Shown in pieces: positions 40,389 through 50,220 of a DNA stretch of 64,000 nucleotides (positions within the stretch are counted from its first letter, which is position 1; each line of letters starts with the position of its first letter). The position numbers were made by a program, and so were the translations under genes. Source of the DNA: Ancylobacter moscoviensis. GTDB lineage: Bacteria; Pseudomonadota; Alphaproteobacteria; Rhizobiales; Xanthobacteraceae. A model generated the notes under the pieces. It did no database searches, was not told the origin of the DNA, and was given only the letters and a program-made list of their open reading frames with translations. The stretch lies in contig NZ_VMBP01000002.1 of NCBI RefSeq assembly GCF_007559435.1, positions 62,001 through 126,000 of the forward strand. Reading direction: 5' to 3'.

Positions 40389-41657
40389 ATGGCAAGGCCG
40401 ACGATCCAGAATGCTCCATTGGCCCGCTCGGCCATGGCCTATGTCCTCGCCGGTGGCCGCGGCAGTCGCCTGATGGAGCTGACGGACCGCCGTGCCAAGC
40501 CTGCCGTCTATTTCGGCGGCAAGTCGCGCATCATCGACTTCGCGCTCTCCAACGCCATCAATTCCGGCATCCGCCGCATCGGCGTCGCCACGCAGTACCA
40601 GGCCCACAGCCTGATCCGCCACCTGCAGCGCGGCTGGAACTTCCTTCGCCACGAGCGCAACGAGAGCTTCGACGTCCTGCCCGCCAGCCAGCGCGTCTCC
40701 GAGACCATGTGGTACCTCGGCACGGCGGACGCGGTGTACCAGAACCTCGACATCATCGAGGCCTACGACACCCGCCACATCATCATCCTGGCCGGCGACC
40801 ACATCTACAAGCAGGACTACGAGATCATGCTCCAGCAGCACGTCGACCAGGGGGCCGACGTGACGGTGGGCTGCCTGGAGGTGCCGCGCGCGGAGGCGAG
40901 TGCCTTCGGCGTCATGCATGTCGACGCGCAGGACAACATCATCTCCTTCCTGGAGAAGCCGAAGGACCCGCCGCCGATGCCCGGCAAGCCGGACAAGGCG
41001 CTGGCCTCGATGGGCATTTATGTGTTCGAGACCAAGTTCCTGATCGACCAGCTGCGCCGCGACGCCGCCGACCCGCTCTCGACGCATGATTTCGGCAAGG
41101 ACATCATTCCCTACCTCGTCAAGCACGGGAAGGCGGTGGCGCACCACTTCTCGCGCTCCTGCGTGCGCTCCGACCAGGAGACGGCGCCCTACTGGCGCGA
41201 CGTGGGGACGGTCGACGCCTATTGGGAGGCGAATATCGACCTCACCGGCGTGGTGCCCGAACTCGATCTCTATGACCGCGACTGGCCGATCTGGACCTAT
41301 GCCGAGATCACCCCGCCGGCGAAGTTCGTGCACGACGACGAGGGCCGGCGCGGGCAGGCGATCTCCTCGCTGGTGTCGGGCGGCTGCATCATCTCCGGCT
41401 CCTCGCTGCGCCGGGCGCTGCTGTTCACGGGGGTGCGGATCAACTCCTACGGTTCGATCGAGAACGGCGTCATCCTGCCCTATGTCGAGATCGGCCGCTC
41501 GGCGCGGCTGAAGAACGTGGTGATCGATTCCCATGTGCGCATTCCCGAGGGGCTCGTCGTCGGTGAGGACCCGGAACTCGATGCCCGGCGTTTCCGCCGG
41601 ACGGAGAAGGGTATCTGCCTCATCACCCAGGCGATGATCGACCGGCTGCCAGCCTAG
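40389..41657 (+). CDS. glgC: Glucose-1-phosphate adenylyltransferase GlgC
   Basis: A 422-residue nucleotidyltransferase making ADP-glucose, the committed and allosterically controlled step of glycogen synthesis. The N-terminal [20 protein letters not shown] is the nucleotide-binding loop, with [19 protein letters not shown] for the activator region, [11 protein letters not shown] for the metal site and a C-terminal left-handed beta-helix ([20 protein letters not shown]). AGGGAG precedes the ATG. glgA follows after 143 bp. Confidence 0.97.
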   Translation: MARPTIQNAPLARSAMAYVLAGGRGSRLMELTDRRAKPAVYFGGKSRIIDFALSNAINSGIRRIGVATQYQAHSLIRHLQRGWNFLRHERNESFDVLPASQRVSETMWYLGTADAVYQNLDIIEAYDTRHIIILAGDHIYKQDYEIMLQQHVDQGADVTVGCLEVPRAEASAFGVMHVDAQDNIISFLEKPKDPPPMPGKPDKALASMGIYVFETKFLIDQLRRDAADPLSTHDFGKDIIPYLVKHGKAVAHHFSRSCVRSDQETAPYWRDVGTVDAYWEANIDLTGVVPELDLYDRDWPIWTYAEITPPAKFVHDDEGRRGQAISSLVSGGCIISGSSLRRALLFTGVRINSYGSIENGVILPYVEIGRSARLKNVVIDSHVRIPEGLVVGEDPELDARRFRRTEKGICLITQAMIDRLPA

Positions 41658-41800
41658 CGTTCGCCGCCTTCCGCATCTCCGGGACGGATCATCCGGGCGA
41701 CAAGAAAGCGGCTTAGGTTCAGGATGTTGGGCAGTTTGCGCGAGTCGCCCGCCTGGCGCGGAACGTGCAGGTGCTTGTTGTCTGGGCTCGGGATCGGGGC

Positions 41801-43258
41801 GTGTCTTCCTTGAAGGTTCTTTCGGTCGTTTCGGAGATTTTCCCGTTGGTGAAGACCGGCGGGCTGGCGGATGTCGCCGGGGCGCTGCCGGCGGCGCTGG
41901 CGCCGCACGGCGTCGAGATGCGCACGCTGATCCCCGGCTATCCCGCGGTGAAGGCGGCGCTCGGCAAGGGCGAGAGCGTGCACCGCTTCGACCACCTGTT
42001 CGGTGGGCCGGCGCAGCTCATCGCCGGCCGGGCGGGCGGGCTCGACCTCTTCGTCATCGACGCGCCGCATCTCTATGACCGCCCCGGCGGGCCCTATGTC
42101 GGGCCGAACGGGATCGACTGGCCCGACAACGCCCAGCGCTTCGCCGCGCTCGGCGTCGTGGCCTCCGGGCTCGGCCTCGGGCTGGTGCCGGGATTCGTGC
42201 CGGACGTGGTGCACGCCCATGACTGGCAGGCGGGTCTCGCGCCGGCCTATCTCCACTATTCCGGCACGCGGCGGCCGGGAACGGTGATGACGATCCACAA
42301 CATCGCCTTCCAGGGCCAGTTTCCCGCCCATGTGGCGACGATGCTGGGCCTGCCGGCCAATGCCTTCGCGATCGACGGCATCGAATATTACGGCATGGTC
42401 GGCTACCTGAAGGCGGGCCTCCAGCTCGCCGACCGCATCACCACCGTCTCGCCCGGCTATGCCGGGGAAATCCTGCTGCCGGAGGGCGGCATGGGGCTCG
42501 ACGGCCTGCTGCAGGCGCGCAGCCACGTGGTCTCCGGCATTCTCAACGGGCTCGACGACGAGACCTGGAACCCGGCCGCCGACGCGCTGATCGCCGCCCC
42601 CTTCGACGTGAAGACGCTGAAGGCGCGGGCCGCCAACAAGGTGGCGCTGAAGGTCGATTTCGGCCTCGACCCGGACCCCGGCGCGCTGCTGTTCGGCGTG
42701 GTGAGCCGGCTGTCCTGGCAGAAGGGGCTGGACCTGCTGGCCGACAGCCTCGGCACGCTGCTCGATCTCGGCGCGCAGCTCGTGCTGCTGGGCTCCGGCG
42801 ACGCGGACCTCGCCGGGCGCTTCGCCGGCGCGGCGCGCAGCCATCCCGGCCGGATCGGCGTGCGGCTCGGCTATGACGAGGCGGTGGCGCACCGCATCCA
42901 GGCGGGATCGGACGTGCTCATCGTGCCCTCGCGCTTCGAGCCCTGCGGCCTCACCCAGCTTTCGGCGCTGCGCTACGGGGCGCTGCCGCTGGTGGCGCGC
43001 GTCGGCGGCCTCGCCGACACGGTGATCGACGTGAACGAGATGGCCCGTACCTCCGGCGTCGGCACGGGCGTGCAGTTCTCGCCCGTCACCGCGCCGGCGC
43101 TCCAGCTCGCGCTCAAGCGCGTCGCCGGGCTGTGGCAGGACAAGGCGCTGTGGAAGAAGCTGCAGCGCAACGCCATGACCACGGACGTCTCCTGGGAGCG
43201 CGCGGCCAAGCAGTATGACACGCTGTTCCGCCAGCTCGCGGCGGAGCGGACGGGGTGA
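41801..43258 (+). CDS. glgA: Glycogen synthase GlgA
   Basis: A 485-residue GT5 glycosyltransferase that adds glucose from ADP-glucose to growing chains. The ADP-glucose-binding motif KTGGLADV is at residues 18-25. [44 protein letters not shown] and [18 protein letters not shown] are standard. The GTG at 41801 places the motif at the usual distance from the N-terminus; an earlier GTG at 41765 would add 12 unmatched residues. Its stop overlaps the start of the GlgX-MalQ fusion by GTGA. Confidence 0.96.
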   Translation: MSSLKVLSVVSEIFPLVKTGGLADVAGALPAALAPHGVEMRTLIPGYPAVKAALGKGESVHRFDHLFGGPAQLIAGRAGGLDLFVIDAPHLYDRPGGPYVGPNGIDWPDNAQRFAALGVVASGLGLGLVPGFVPDVVHAHDWQAGLAPAYLHYSGTRRPGTVMTIHNIAFQGQFPAHVATMLGLPANAFAIDGIEYYGMVGYLKAGLQLADRITTVSPGYAGEILLPEGGMGLDGLLQARSHVVSGILNGLDDETWNPAADALIAAPFDVKTLKARAANKVALKVDFGLDPDPGALLFGVVSRLSWQKGLDLLADSLGTLLDLGAQLVLLGSGDADLAGRFAGAARSHPGRIGVRLGYDEAVAHRIQAGSDVLIVPSRFEPCGLTQLSALRYGALPLVARVGGLADTVIDVNEMARTSGVGTGVQFSPVTAPALQLALKRVAGLWQDKALWKKLQRNAMTTDVSWERAAKQYDTLFRQLAAERTG

Positions 43259-46200
43259 GCGACTGGCGCGTCTCGACCGGCCGGCCCGAGCCGCTCGGCG
43301 TCACGGCGGACGCGACGGGGGTCAATGTCGCGGTGTTCTCCGCCCATGCGGAGCGGATCGAGTTCTGCCTCTTCGATGCGGCGTGCGACGCCGAGATCGC
43401 CCGTATCGCGCTGCCGGACCGCACCGGCGACGTGTTCCACGGCCATATTGCGGGCGTGCCGGCCGGCGCGCGCTACGGCTTGCGCGCGGCGGGGCCGTGG
43501 GCGCCGGAGGAGGGGCACCGCTTCAACCCCTGCAAGCTGCTGGTGGACCCCTATGCCAGCCGGCTCGACCGCCCGTTCCGGCTCGATCCGAGCCTGTTCG
43601 ACGCCCGCGCCAAGGGGGCGGAGCGGGACGAGGTGGACAGCGCGGCGGTGGTGCCGAAAGCCATCGTCGCGGCGGGCGAGCCGGCGCCGCGGCGAGCGCC
43701 GCCGTTCCGCTGGGGCGCCGAGGTGTTCTACGAGCTGCATGTGCGCGGCTTCACCCGGCGCCATGAGGGGCTGCCGCTCGCCATGCGCGGCACCTTCGCC
43801 GCGCTGGCCGAGGCGCCGGCGCTGGAGCACCTGACGCGGCTCGGCATCACCACGGTCGAGTTGATGCCGGCCATGGCGTGGATCGACGAGCGGCACCTGC
43901 CGCCGCTGGGGCTCTCGAACTACTGGGGCTACAACCCGATCGTGTTCGGCGCGCCGGACCCGCGCCTCGCGCCGGGCGGCTTCGAGGAGGTGGCGCGGGC
44001 GATCGAGGCGCTGCACGGGGCGGGCATCAAGGTGGTGCTCGACGTGGTGCTGAACCACAGCGGCGAGAGCGACGAATTCGGCCCGACGGTGAGCCTGCGC
44101 GGGCTCGACAACGCGACCTATTACCGGCACGCGAAGGACGATGCCGGCCGCCTCGTCAACGATGCCGGCACCGGCAACACGCTGGCGCTGGAACGCGCGC
44201 CGGTGCTGCGGCTCGGCATGGACATGCTGCGGCGCTGGGCGGCGCTGGGGCTCGACGGCTTCCGCTTCGACCTCGCCGCGACGCTGGGCCGACGGGCCGA
44301 CGGCTTCGACCCCGAGGCGCCCTTCCTCGCCGGGCTCCAGCAGGATCCGGCGCTGCGCGAACTGGCGCTGATCGCCGAGCCGTGGGACGTGGGGCCGGGC
44401 GGCTATCAGGTCGGGCGGTTCCCGCCGGAATGGGGCGAGTGGAACGACCGTTTCCGCGACGCGGCGCGGCACTTCTGGCGCGGCGATGCCGGGCGGGTGG
44501 GGGAGCTGGCGACCCGGCTCGCCGGCTCGGCGGACATCTTCGCCGCGCGGCGGCGGCCGCTCTCGCGCGGCATCAACTTCGTCACCGCCCATGACGGCTT
44601 CACGCTCGCCGACCTCGTTTCCTTCGGCGGAAAGCACAACGAGGCCAATGGCGAGGCCAACCGCGACGGCACCGACGCCAATGCGAGCTGGAACCACGGC
44701 GTCGAGGGGCCGAGCGACGATCCGGCCGTGCGGGAGGCGCGGCGGGCCGACATGCGGGCGCTGCTGGCGACGCTGCTGGCGGCGCGCGGCACGCCCATGC
44801 TCACCATGGGCGACGAGTGCGGGCGCTCGCAGGCGGGCAACAACAACGCCTATGCGCAGGACAACGCGCTGACCTGGCTCGACTGGTCGGCCATGGATGA
44901 GGATCTCGCTGCCTTCACCGCCCGGCTGGTGCGGCTGCGCCTCGCCCATCCCGCGCTCCGGCGCGAGGCGCCGCTGACCGGACGGCCGGTCGACGCGAGC
45001 GGCTTTCCCGATGTCGACTGGCGCGCCCCCGATGGCGGGCCGGTGCCGTGGGACGAGGCGGAAAACCGGGCGCTGGTGGCGGTCTTCTACGCCCCGGCCG
45101 AGGGCGAGGCGCCGGCGGACCGCGTGAGCGTGGCGCTGAACGCTTCCGCCGAGGCGCGGCCGCTGGTGCCGCCGGCCTCGCGCGAGGGATTCCGCTGGCG
45201 GGTGGCGGCCGACAGCGCGCGGCCGGAGGCGGACGGCACCGGCGAGACGTTCGAGCTCGCCGCGCATTCCGCGCTCATCCTCGTCGAGGAAGCGGCGCCC
45301 GACGCGCCGCGCCGGGCCGGCGATCCCGCGCTGTTGCAGCGGCTCGCGGCGGCGGCGGGCATCGACGCGGAATGGTGGGAGGTGAACGGCACCCGCCGGG
45401 AGGTGGGCGACGACACAAAGCGCGCGCTCCTCGCCGCGCTGCGCCTGCCGGCCGGCGGCGACGGGGAGGCGCGCGACAGCCTCGCGCGGCTTTCCGGGCA
45501 GCGCTTCGGCCGCGACGTGCCTTTCGCCCGCGTGCTGCGGAGCGGCGGTTCCCGGCGGCTGACGCTGGCGGGGACGGCGGCGCAGGCGCCGCGCCGGCTC
45601 GACCTCGCGCTGAGTCTGGAGGACGGGAGCACGGTGGAGCTGGCGGTGCGGCCCGAGGACGGCCTCCGCCGCGAGGTGGAGCGGCCGGACGGGCGGCTGG
45701 CGGGGATCCGCGAGATCGAGCTGCCGGAGCTGCCGGCGGGGCGGCACACGCTCGTCCTCGGAGAGAGCGAATGCCGGCTCACCGTCGCGCCGCCGGCCTG
45801 CTACCTGCCGCCGGAACCGGCGGCGGGCGGGCGGCTGTCGGGTATCGGCACCCATCTCTACACGCTGCGGCGGGGGACGCTCGACCAGGGCATTGGCGAC
45901 TTCACGGCGCTGGGAGAGCTGGGCGTGCTGGCGGCACAGGCGGGAGCGGATGTGCTCGGCCTCAACCCGCTGCACGCGCTCTTTGCCGATGACCGCGAGC
46001 GGGCGAGCCCCTATTCCCCCTCCGACCGTCGTTTCCTCGACCCGATCTATATCGACGTCGCCGCGCTGGGCGCGGGGATGGCCCCCTTCGCCGGTTTCGC
46101 GACCGGGGGCGCGGTCGATTATTCCGGCGTCTGGGCGGCGAAGGAGACGGCGCTGGCCGCGGCCTTCGCGACCTTCGAGGCGGCGCCCGACCCGGATTTC

Positions 46201-47403
46201 GACCGCTTCGTCGCCAAGGGCGGGGCGCTGCTGGAGCGCTTCGCCATCCATCAGGCCATCGCCGCCGCGCATCCGCGCCGGAACTGGCGCGACTGGCCGG
46301 ACGGGCTGGACGATGCCGACGGGCTGGCGGTGAAGGCCTTCGCCCGCGCGCACCCGCAGCCGGTGCGCTTTGCGCTGTGGCAGCAATGGGTGGCTGACCG
46401 GCAGCTCGCGGCGGCGGCCGGCAAGGCGCGGGAGGCGGGGCTCTCGCTCGGGCTCTACCGCGACCTCGCGGTGGGCACGGCGCCGGACGGGGCCGAGGCG
46501 TGGTCGGAAGCGGCCATGCTGATGCCGGGGGTGAATATCGGCGCGCCGCCCGACCCGCTGGGCCCGGAGGGGCAGAACTGGAACCTGCCGCCCTTCGATC
46601 CGCTCGCCCTGCAACGCGACGGCTACGGGCGCTTCGGCCGACTGCTCGCGGCGAACATGCGCCATGCCGGGGCGCTGCGGATCGACCATGTGATGGGGCT
46701 GCGCCGGCTGTTCCTCATTCCATATGGGGCGAGCGGGGCAGAGGGCAGCTATCTCGCCATGCCCTTCGAGGACCTCGCCGGGCAGGTGGCGCTGGAAAGC
46801 GCGCGGGCGAAATGCGTGGTCGTGGGCGAGGACCTCGGCACCGTGCCCTTCGGCATGCGCGACCAGCTCGCCGCCGAGCGCATGCTTTCCTACCGGGTGC
46901 TGTGGTTCGAGCGGCAGGGCGAGGACTTCGCGCCGCCGGCCGCCTATCCCGCGCTCGCGGCGGCGTGCGTGTCGACCCACGACCTGCCGACGCTCGCCGG
47001 CTGGTGGGAGGGGGCGGATCTGAAGGAGCGACGGACGCTGGGGCTGGAGGACGAGCAGTCCTACGCGCGGGCGCTGGCGGAACGGGCGCGCGAGCGCGAA
47101 CGGCTGGGCGCGGCGCTGCTGAGCGAGGGGCTCATCGCCGCGCTGCCGGCGGCGGATGCGCCGCTCCACGACGCCTTCCTCGCCGCCGTGCACGGCTATA
47201 TCGCCCGCACTCCCTCCATGCTGGCGCTGGCCCAGCTCGACGACCTGGCGGGGGAGGAGGTGGCGGTGAACCTGCCGGGCACCGACCGCGAGCGGCCGAA
47301 CTGGCGGTGCCGGCTGGCCCGGCCGGTGGCCGAGGTGATGGCGAGCCCGCGCGCGCAGGCCGCGCTCGCCGCCATGGCGGGCGAACGCGGCCCGCATTCC
47401 TGA
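43255..47403 (+). CDS. glgX: Fused glycogen debranching enzyme GlgX / 4-alpha-glucanotransferase MalQ
   Basis: A 1382-residue protein joining two glycogen enzymes. Residues ~1-680 are GlgX: a CBM48 domain (to about 100), then the GH13 barrel with [31 protein letters not shown], nucleophile Asp339 (DGFRFDLA) and acid/base Glu375 (IAEPWDVG). Residues ~685-1382 are MalQ (GH77): an N-terminal accessory domain with [11 protein letters not shown], then [26 protein letters not shown], nucleophile Asp1144 (RIDHVMGL), acid/base Glu1192 (VGEDLGTVP) and Asp1243 (STHDLPTL). Both active sites look complete. GTG start overlapping glgA. Such a fusion would pass debranched oligosaccharides directly to the transferase; that benefit is inference. 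Confidence 0.93.
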   Translation: MSDWRVSTGRPEPLGVTADATGVNVAVFSAHAERIEFCLFDAACDAEIARIALPDRTGDVFHGHIAGVPAGARYGLRAAGPWAPEEGHRFNPCKLLVDPYASRLDRPFRLDPSLFDARAKGAERDEVDSAAVVPKAIVAAGEPAPRRAPPFRWGAEVFYELHVRGFTRRHEGLPLAMRGTFAALAEAPALEHLTRLGITTVELMPAMAWIDERHLPPLGLSNYWGYNPIVFGAPDPRLAPGGFEEVARAIEALHGAGIKVVLDVVLNHSGESDEFGPTVSLRGLDNATYYRHAKDDAGRLVNDAGTGNTLALERAPVLRLGMDMLRRWAALGLDGFRFDLAATLGRRADGFDPEAPFLAGLQQDPALRELALIAEPWDVGPGGYQVGRFPPEWGEWNDRFRDAARHFWRGDAGRVGELATRLAGSADIFAARRRPLSRGINFVTAHDGFTLADLVSFGGKHNEANGEANRDGTDANASWNHGVEGPSDDPAVREARRADMRALLATLLAARGTPMLTMGDECGRSQAGNNNAYAQDNALTWLDWSAMDEDLAAFTARLVRLRLAHPALRREAPLTGRPVDASGFPDVDWRAPDGGPVPWDEAENRALVAVFYAPAEGEAPADRVSVALNASAEARPLVPPASREGFRWRVAADSARPEADGTGETFELAAHSALILVEEAAPDAPRRAGDPALLQRLAAAAGIDAEWWEVNGTRREVGDDTKRALLAALRLPAGGDGEARDSLARLSGQRFGRDVPFARVLRSGGSRRLTLAGTAAQAPRRLDLALSLEDGSTVELAVRPEDGLRREVERPDGRLAGIREIELPELPAGRHTLVLGESECRLTVAPPACYLPPEPAAGGRLSGIGTHLYTLRRGTLDQGIGDFTALGELGVLAAQAGADVLGLNPLHALFADDRERASPYSPSDRRFLDPIYIDVAALGAGMAPFAGFATGGAVDYSGVWAAKETALAAAFATFEAAPDPDFDRFVAKGGALLERFAIHQAIAAAHPRRNWRDWPDGLDDADGLAVKAFARAHPQPVRFALWQQWVADRQLAAAAGKAREAGLSLGLYRDLAVGTAPDGAEAWSEAAMLMPGVNIGAPPDPLGPEGQNWNLPPFDPLALQRDGYGRFGRLLAANMRHAGALRIDHVMGLRRLFLIPYGASGAEGSYLAMPFEDLAGQVALESARAKCVVVGEDLGTVPFGMRDQLAAERMLSYRVLWFERQGEDFAPPAAYPALAAACVSTHDLPTLAGWWEGADLKERRTLGLEDEQSYARALAERARERERLGAALLSEGLIAALPAADAPLHDAFLAAVHGYIARTPSMLALAQLDDLAGEEVAVNLPGTDRERPNWRCRLARPVAEVMASPRAQAALAAMAGERGPHS

Positions 47404-47496
47404 AGAACGGCTCCGCCCTTCGCATGGCGGGAGCGGCGCCGAAGAGCCGCGCCGCGCGTCCCGTCAGGTGGGACGCACGGCGCGGGGTGAACGCGG

Positions 47497-47757
47497 TTAC
47501 GGCGTGGAAGGGGTGGTCGAGGGCGATCCGCCCGGGGCCGGTGGGGTGGTGGTCTCGGGCGCCGGAGACGGAGCGGAGGGCGGCGTCGTGGCCGAGGAGT
47601 CGGGAGCGGCGGCCGGCGGTGTCGCGGGCTCCGAGGCGGCGGGCGGCGTCGGATTTTCCGTGGTCTGGGTCGTCATTCGTCCCGAATACTGGACGGCCGC
47701 ATAGGCCGCGAGGATGAGGACGATGGCGGCGATGATCAGGACAGTGGTGCGGCTCAT
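47497..47757 (-). CDS. Small membrane-anchored Pro/Thr/Ser-rich protein, function unknown
   Basis: An 86-residue protein with one N-terminal transmembrane helix (about residues 4-24) followed by a low-complexity tail rich in Pro, Thr, Ser and Ala (PTPPAASEPATPPAAAPDSS...). The tail is probably disordered and periplasmic. No domain is recognised. The ATG at 47757 has GGAG nine bases upstream; an ATG at 47766 overlaps that site. It converges on the GlgX-MalQ gene. Confidence 0.55.
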   Translation of the reverse strand: MSRTTVLIIAAIVLILAAYAAVQYSGRMTTQTTENPTPPAASEPATPPAAAPDSSATTPPSAPSPAPETTTPPAPGGSPSTTPSTP

Positions 47758-48080
47758 GAGGCGCATCTCCGGCTGGCGCTCGGCTCAAGGGCGGCATGTG
47801 AAGGAGATGTGCCCCGGTCCGTCGCGTCTGAGGGGCGGGAACGGGGACGCGCCAACGGGCCGGAAACAGGTGCCGGCACCGATGTCGAACTGGAACCTTT
47901 CCACTCCCGCGCGCCCAAGAACGGCAATCTGTTCCCCTCGTGCAGATTCCCGTTGTTCCAACGCCCCGATTAGACGAAAGTTCCGAAATCCGTCGGTCTT
48001 GCCGCCGGGGGGCACATGATGAAGCCGCGAAAAGCGGCCGCGCCTGTCGTTACGGCAGGCCAGCAAGGGAGGGGACGAAC
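47758..48080. other. 323-bp intergenic region, nothing recognised
   Basis: The gap between the divergent genes at 47497-47757 and 48081-48320 must contain both promoters, but no clear promoter, repeat of the palindromic family, RNA gene or further coding sequence was recognised. Confidence 0.4.
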
Positions 48081-48320
48081 ATGCCGCAGGCCGACTTCGA
48101 CGTCGTAACGCTTTCGCCTTCCACCGTGCGTGTGATGCATCGCGTCGCCCACCATATCTACGAGTTCTCGGTGGTGGATGACGGCTGTGGCCGGCGCGTG
48201 GTCAGCCGTGGCCCGCAGATCACCTTCGGCAAGGATTGCGACATTCCGGCCTGGGACCTGGTGGGGGCCGCCGAACAGGTGGCGGCCGACACGGCCCGGC
48301 AGACCGGCATGATCGACTGA
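48081..48320 (+). CDS. Small conserved-type hypothetical protein
   Basis: A 79-residue soluble protein with no recognised domain. It begins MPQADFDVVTLSPSTVRVMH and has a Cys-Gly-Arg-Arg turn near residue 36, with mixed strand and helix character and no signal peptide. GGGAGGGG lies nine bases before the ATG, which supports translation. It stands alone between the glycogen and molybdate groups; it does not obviously belong to either. Confidence 0.55.
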   Translation: MPQADFDVVTLSPSTVRVMHRVAHHIYEFSVVDDGCGRRVVSRGPQITFGKDCDIPAWDLVGAAEQVAADTARQTGMID

Positions 48321-48496
48321 GCCCGACCGGCTGACGGACGGACCTCCGGGACGGTGACGTCCCGGCCTCACGACATTCCCCGATGACAGGCCCGTGCCCC
48401 GTGCACGGGGCGAATGCACGTGCCGACGCGCGGCCCGCGAGGCAGCCGTGCCGACGTCCCCGCGCGCCGCATCCACGCTGGTATCCCACGGCCAAT

Positions 48497-48538
48497 CATG
48501 TATATGGAAGAATACATGTATATGGGCGGATATACGAT
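48497..48538. promoter_or_regulatory. Candidate ModE-type operator upstream of modA
   Basis: Two copies of CATGTATATGG (48497-48507 and 48515-48525) lie 18 bp apart. The second overlaps an imperfect inverted repeat ATGTATAT-GGGCGG-ATATACGAT (48516-48538). The TATAT/ATATA halves and the ACGAT end resemble the ModE box. It ends 15 bp before the modA start, within the region where a promoter is expected, so bound regulator would block transcription. Confidence 0.6.
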
Positions 48539-48553
48539 CCAGGGAGCCACGCC

Positions 48554-49351
48554 ATGTTGTTTCGTCGCCATTTCCTCCGCCGCGCCGCGGCCGCCTTTGC
48601 CCTCGCGGCGCTTGCCGGCGCGCCCGTCGTGCCCGCCGCGGTGCGCGCGCAGGAGACCACGCCGACCGTCTTCGCCGCCGCGAGCCTGACCAACGCCTTC
48701 CAGGACATCGGCAAGCTCTACAAGGAGAAGACGGCCAAGGACGTGACCTTCTCCTTCGCCGCTTCCTCGGCGCTGGCCAAGCAGCTCGAGGCCGGCGCGC
48801 CCGCCGCGATCTTCGCTTCCGCCGACAACAAGTGGATGGACTACGCCGAGGACAAGGACCTGACGCTGAAGGCCACCCGCGTGACCCCGATCGGCAACAG
48901 CCTCGTGCTAATCATGCCGGCCGACAAGGCGAAGGACGTGACCATCGACAAGTCCTTCGACTGGCTCGCCTTCCTCGGCGCCGACGGCAAGATCGCCACC
49001 GGCATCACCGACAGCGTGCCGATCGGCATCTACGCCAAGACCGCGCTCACCAATCTCGGGCAATGGGACAAGGTGCGCGAGCGCATCGTCGGCGCGGAGA
49101 GCGTGCGCGCGGCGCTGGCGCTGGTCGAGCGCGGCGAGGCGACCGCCGGCATCGTCTATTCCACGGACGCTGCCGTCGCCAAGAACGTGAAGGTGGTCGC
49201 GACCTTCCCGGCCGACAGCCACCCGCCGGTCGAATATCCGTTCGAGATCGTGAAGGGCCAGGACAACCCGGCGACCAAGGCGTTCTTCGATTTCCTCGTC
49301 GGGCCGGACGCCAAGGCGATCTACGCGAAGTACGGCTTCGTGGTGAAGTGA
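48554..49351 (+). CDS. modA: Molybdate ABC transporter substrate-binding protein ModA
   Basis: A 265-residue periplasmic protein that binds molybdate (and tungstate). The signal peptide spans about residues 1-32 and includes RRHFLRRAAAAF, a twin-Arg-like start, ending ...VRAQET. The mature domain opens VFAAASLTNAFQDIGKLYKE, the typical first ligand loop with ASLT, then FAASSALAKQLEAGAPAAIF and ATAGIVYSTDAAV. The ATG at 48554 was chosen because the frame upstream has no similarity; AGGGAG is nine bases before it. modB follows after 145 bp occupied mostly by a palindromic repeat. Confidence 0.94.
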   Translation: MLFRRHFLRRAAAAFALAALAGAPVVPAAVRAQETTPTVFAAASLTNAFQDIGKLYKEKTAKDVTFSFAASSALAKQLEAGAPAAIFASADNKWMDYAEDKDLTLKATRVTPIGNSLVLIMPADKAKDVTIDKSFDWLAFLGADGKIATGITDSVPIGIYAKTALTNLGQWDKVRERIVGAESVRAALALVERGEATAGIVYSTDAAVAKNVKVVATFPADSHPPVEYPFEIVKGQDNPATKAFFDFLVGPDAKAIYAKYGFVVK

Positions 49352-49394
49352 CGGCCTCCTTCTGGGAGGCCGAGCGGCTTGAGCCATGTGCGTG

Positions 49395-49495
49395 CTTCGA
49401 GGCCGGCCTTCCGGCCGGCACCTCAGCATGACGCAGGTTTGTCGGAGCCAGAGAACCACGTCATCCTGAGGCGCTCGCGCCGCGGGCCCTCGAAG
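49395..49495. repeat. Nested inverted-repeat element between modA and modB
   Basis: A 101-bp element. The outer arms are CTTCGAGG (49395-49402) and CCTCGAAG (49488-49495). The inner arms are CCTCAGCATGACG (49421-49433) and CGTCATCCTGAGG (49459-49471), matching at 12 of 13 positions. Each side carries its own GC hairpin, including GGCCGGC/GCCGGCC. It differs in sequence from the GTCATGGCC family. It ends 1 bp before the first ATG of modB. Confidence 0.75.
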
Positions 49496-49496
49496 G

Positions 49497-50210
49497 ATGC
49501 TCGATTTCAAAGCGATGGATATGCTCACGCCCGAGGAATGGACCGCGGTCTATCTCAGCCTGAAGGTGGCCTTCTGGGCGACCTTCTGGAGCCTGCCCTT
49601 CGCCGTGCTGATGGCGTGGGTGCTGGCCCGCGTGCGCTTTCCCGGCAAGGGGCTGCTCGACGGCCTCGTCTATCTCCCCCTCGTGCTGCCGAAGGTCGTG
49701 GTCGGCTATCTGCTGCTGCTGACCCTCGGCGCGCGGGGCTTCATCGGGCAGTATCTGGACGCTTGGTTCGGCATCAAGCTGATCTTCACCACGGCCGGCG
49801 CCACGGTGGCGGCGGCCGTGGTGAGCTTTCCGCTCACCGTGAACGCCATCCGCCTGGCGCTGGAGGCGGTGGACCGGGGGCTGGAGACGGCGGCGCGCAC
49901 GCTCGGCGCCTCGCGCCTCGACGTCTTCTTCTCGGTGACGCTGCCGCTGATGCTGCCGGGCATCCTCTCCGGCGCGCTGCTCGCCATCGCCTCGGCGCTC
50001 GGCGAGTTCGGCGCCACCATCACCTTCGTCTCCAATGTCGAGGGGCAGACGCGGACCATCCCGCTCGCCATCTACAGCGCCACCCACATGCCGGACGGCG
50101 ACGCCATGGCGCTGCGGCTGACCGTCGTCTCCATCCTCCTCGCGCTCGGCGCGCTGCTGCTGGCGAACCTCGTCGACCGGCGCATCCGGACCCTGATCGG
50201 GCGGGTGTGA
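49497..50210 (+). CDS. modB: Molybdate ABC transporter permease ModB
   Basis: A 237-residue inner-membrane permease with about five to six helices. The ABC-permease EAA-type loop is ETAARTLGASRLDVFFSVTLP (split here as ETAARTLGAS and LDVFFSVTLP, near residues 128-148), followed by LPGILSGALLAIASALGEFG. The start is uncertain. The ATG at 49497 directly abuts the upstream repeat; ATGs at 49515 and 49521 (MLTPEEWTA) are in frame, and none has a convincing ribosome-binding site. modC follows 10 bp after the stop. Confidence 0.92.
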   Translation: MLDFKAMDMLTPEEWTAVYLSLKVAFWATFWSLPFAVLMAWVLARVRFPGKGLLDGLVYLPLVLPKVVVGYLLLLTLGARGFIGQYLDAWFGIKLIFTTAGATVAAAVVSFPLTVNAIRLALEAVDRGLETAARTLGASRLDVFFSVTLPLMLPGILSGALLAIASALGEFGATITFVSNVEGQTRTIPLAIYSATHMPDGDAMALRLTVVSILLALGALLLANLVDRRIRTLIGRV

Positions 50211-50220
50211 GGGAACGGGC

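Noticed and set aside
42973..47397. A 1474-codon open frame opposite glgA and glgX-malQ
   Set aside because: It mirrors the long GlgX-MalQ frame and shows only Arg/His/Gly-rich composition without motifs; the sense frame has complete catalytic motifs.
47767..48080. Possible EcfG-type (GGAAC-N16/17-GTT) stress promoters
   Set aside because: Several GGAAC words occur, but none has GTT at the required spacing on either strand.
49395..49495. Possible rho-independent terminator after modA
   Set aside because: The stems are long and nested but have no U-run, and modB and modC continue the same operon; a repeat element explains it better.
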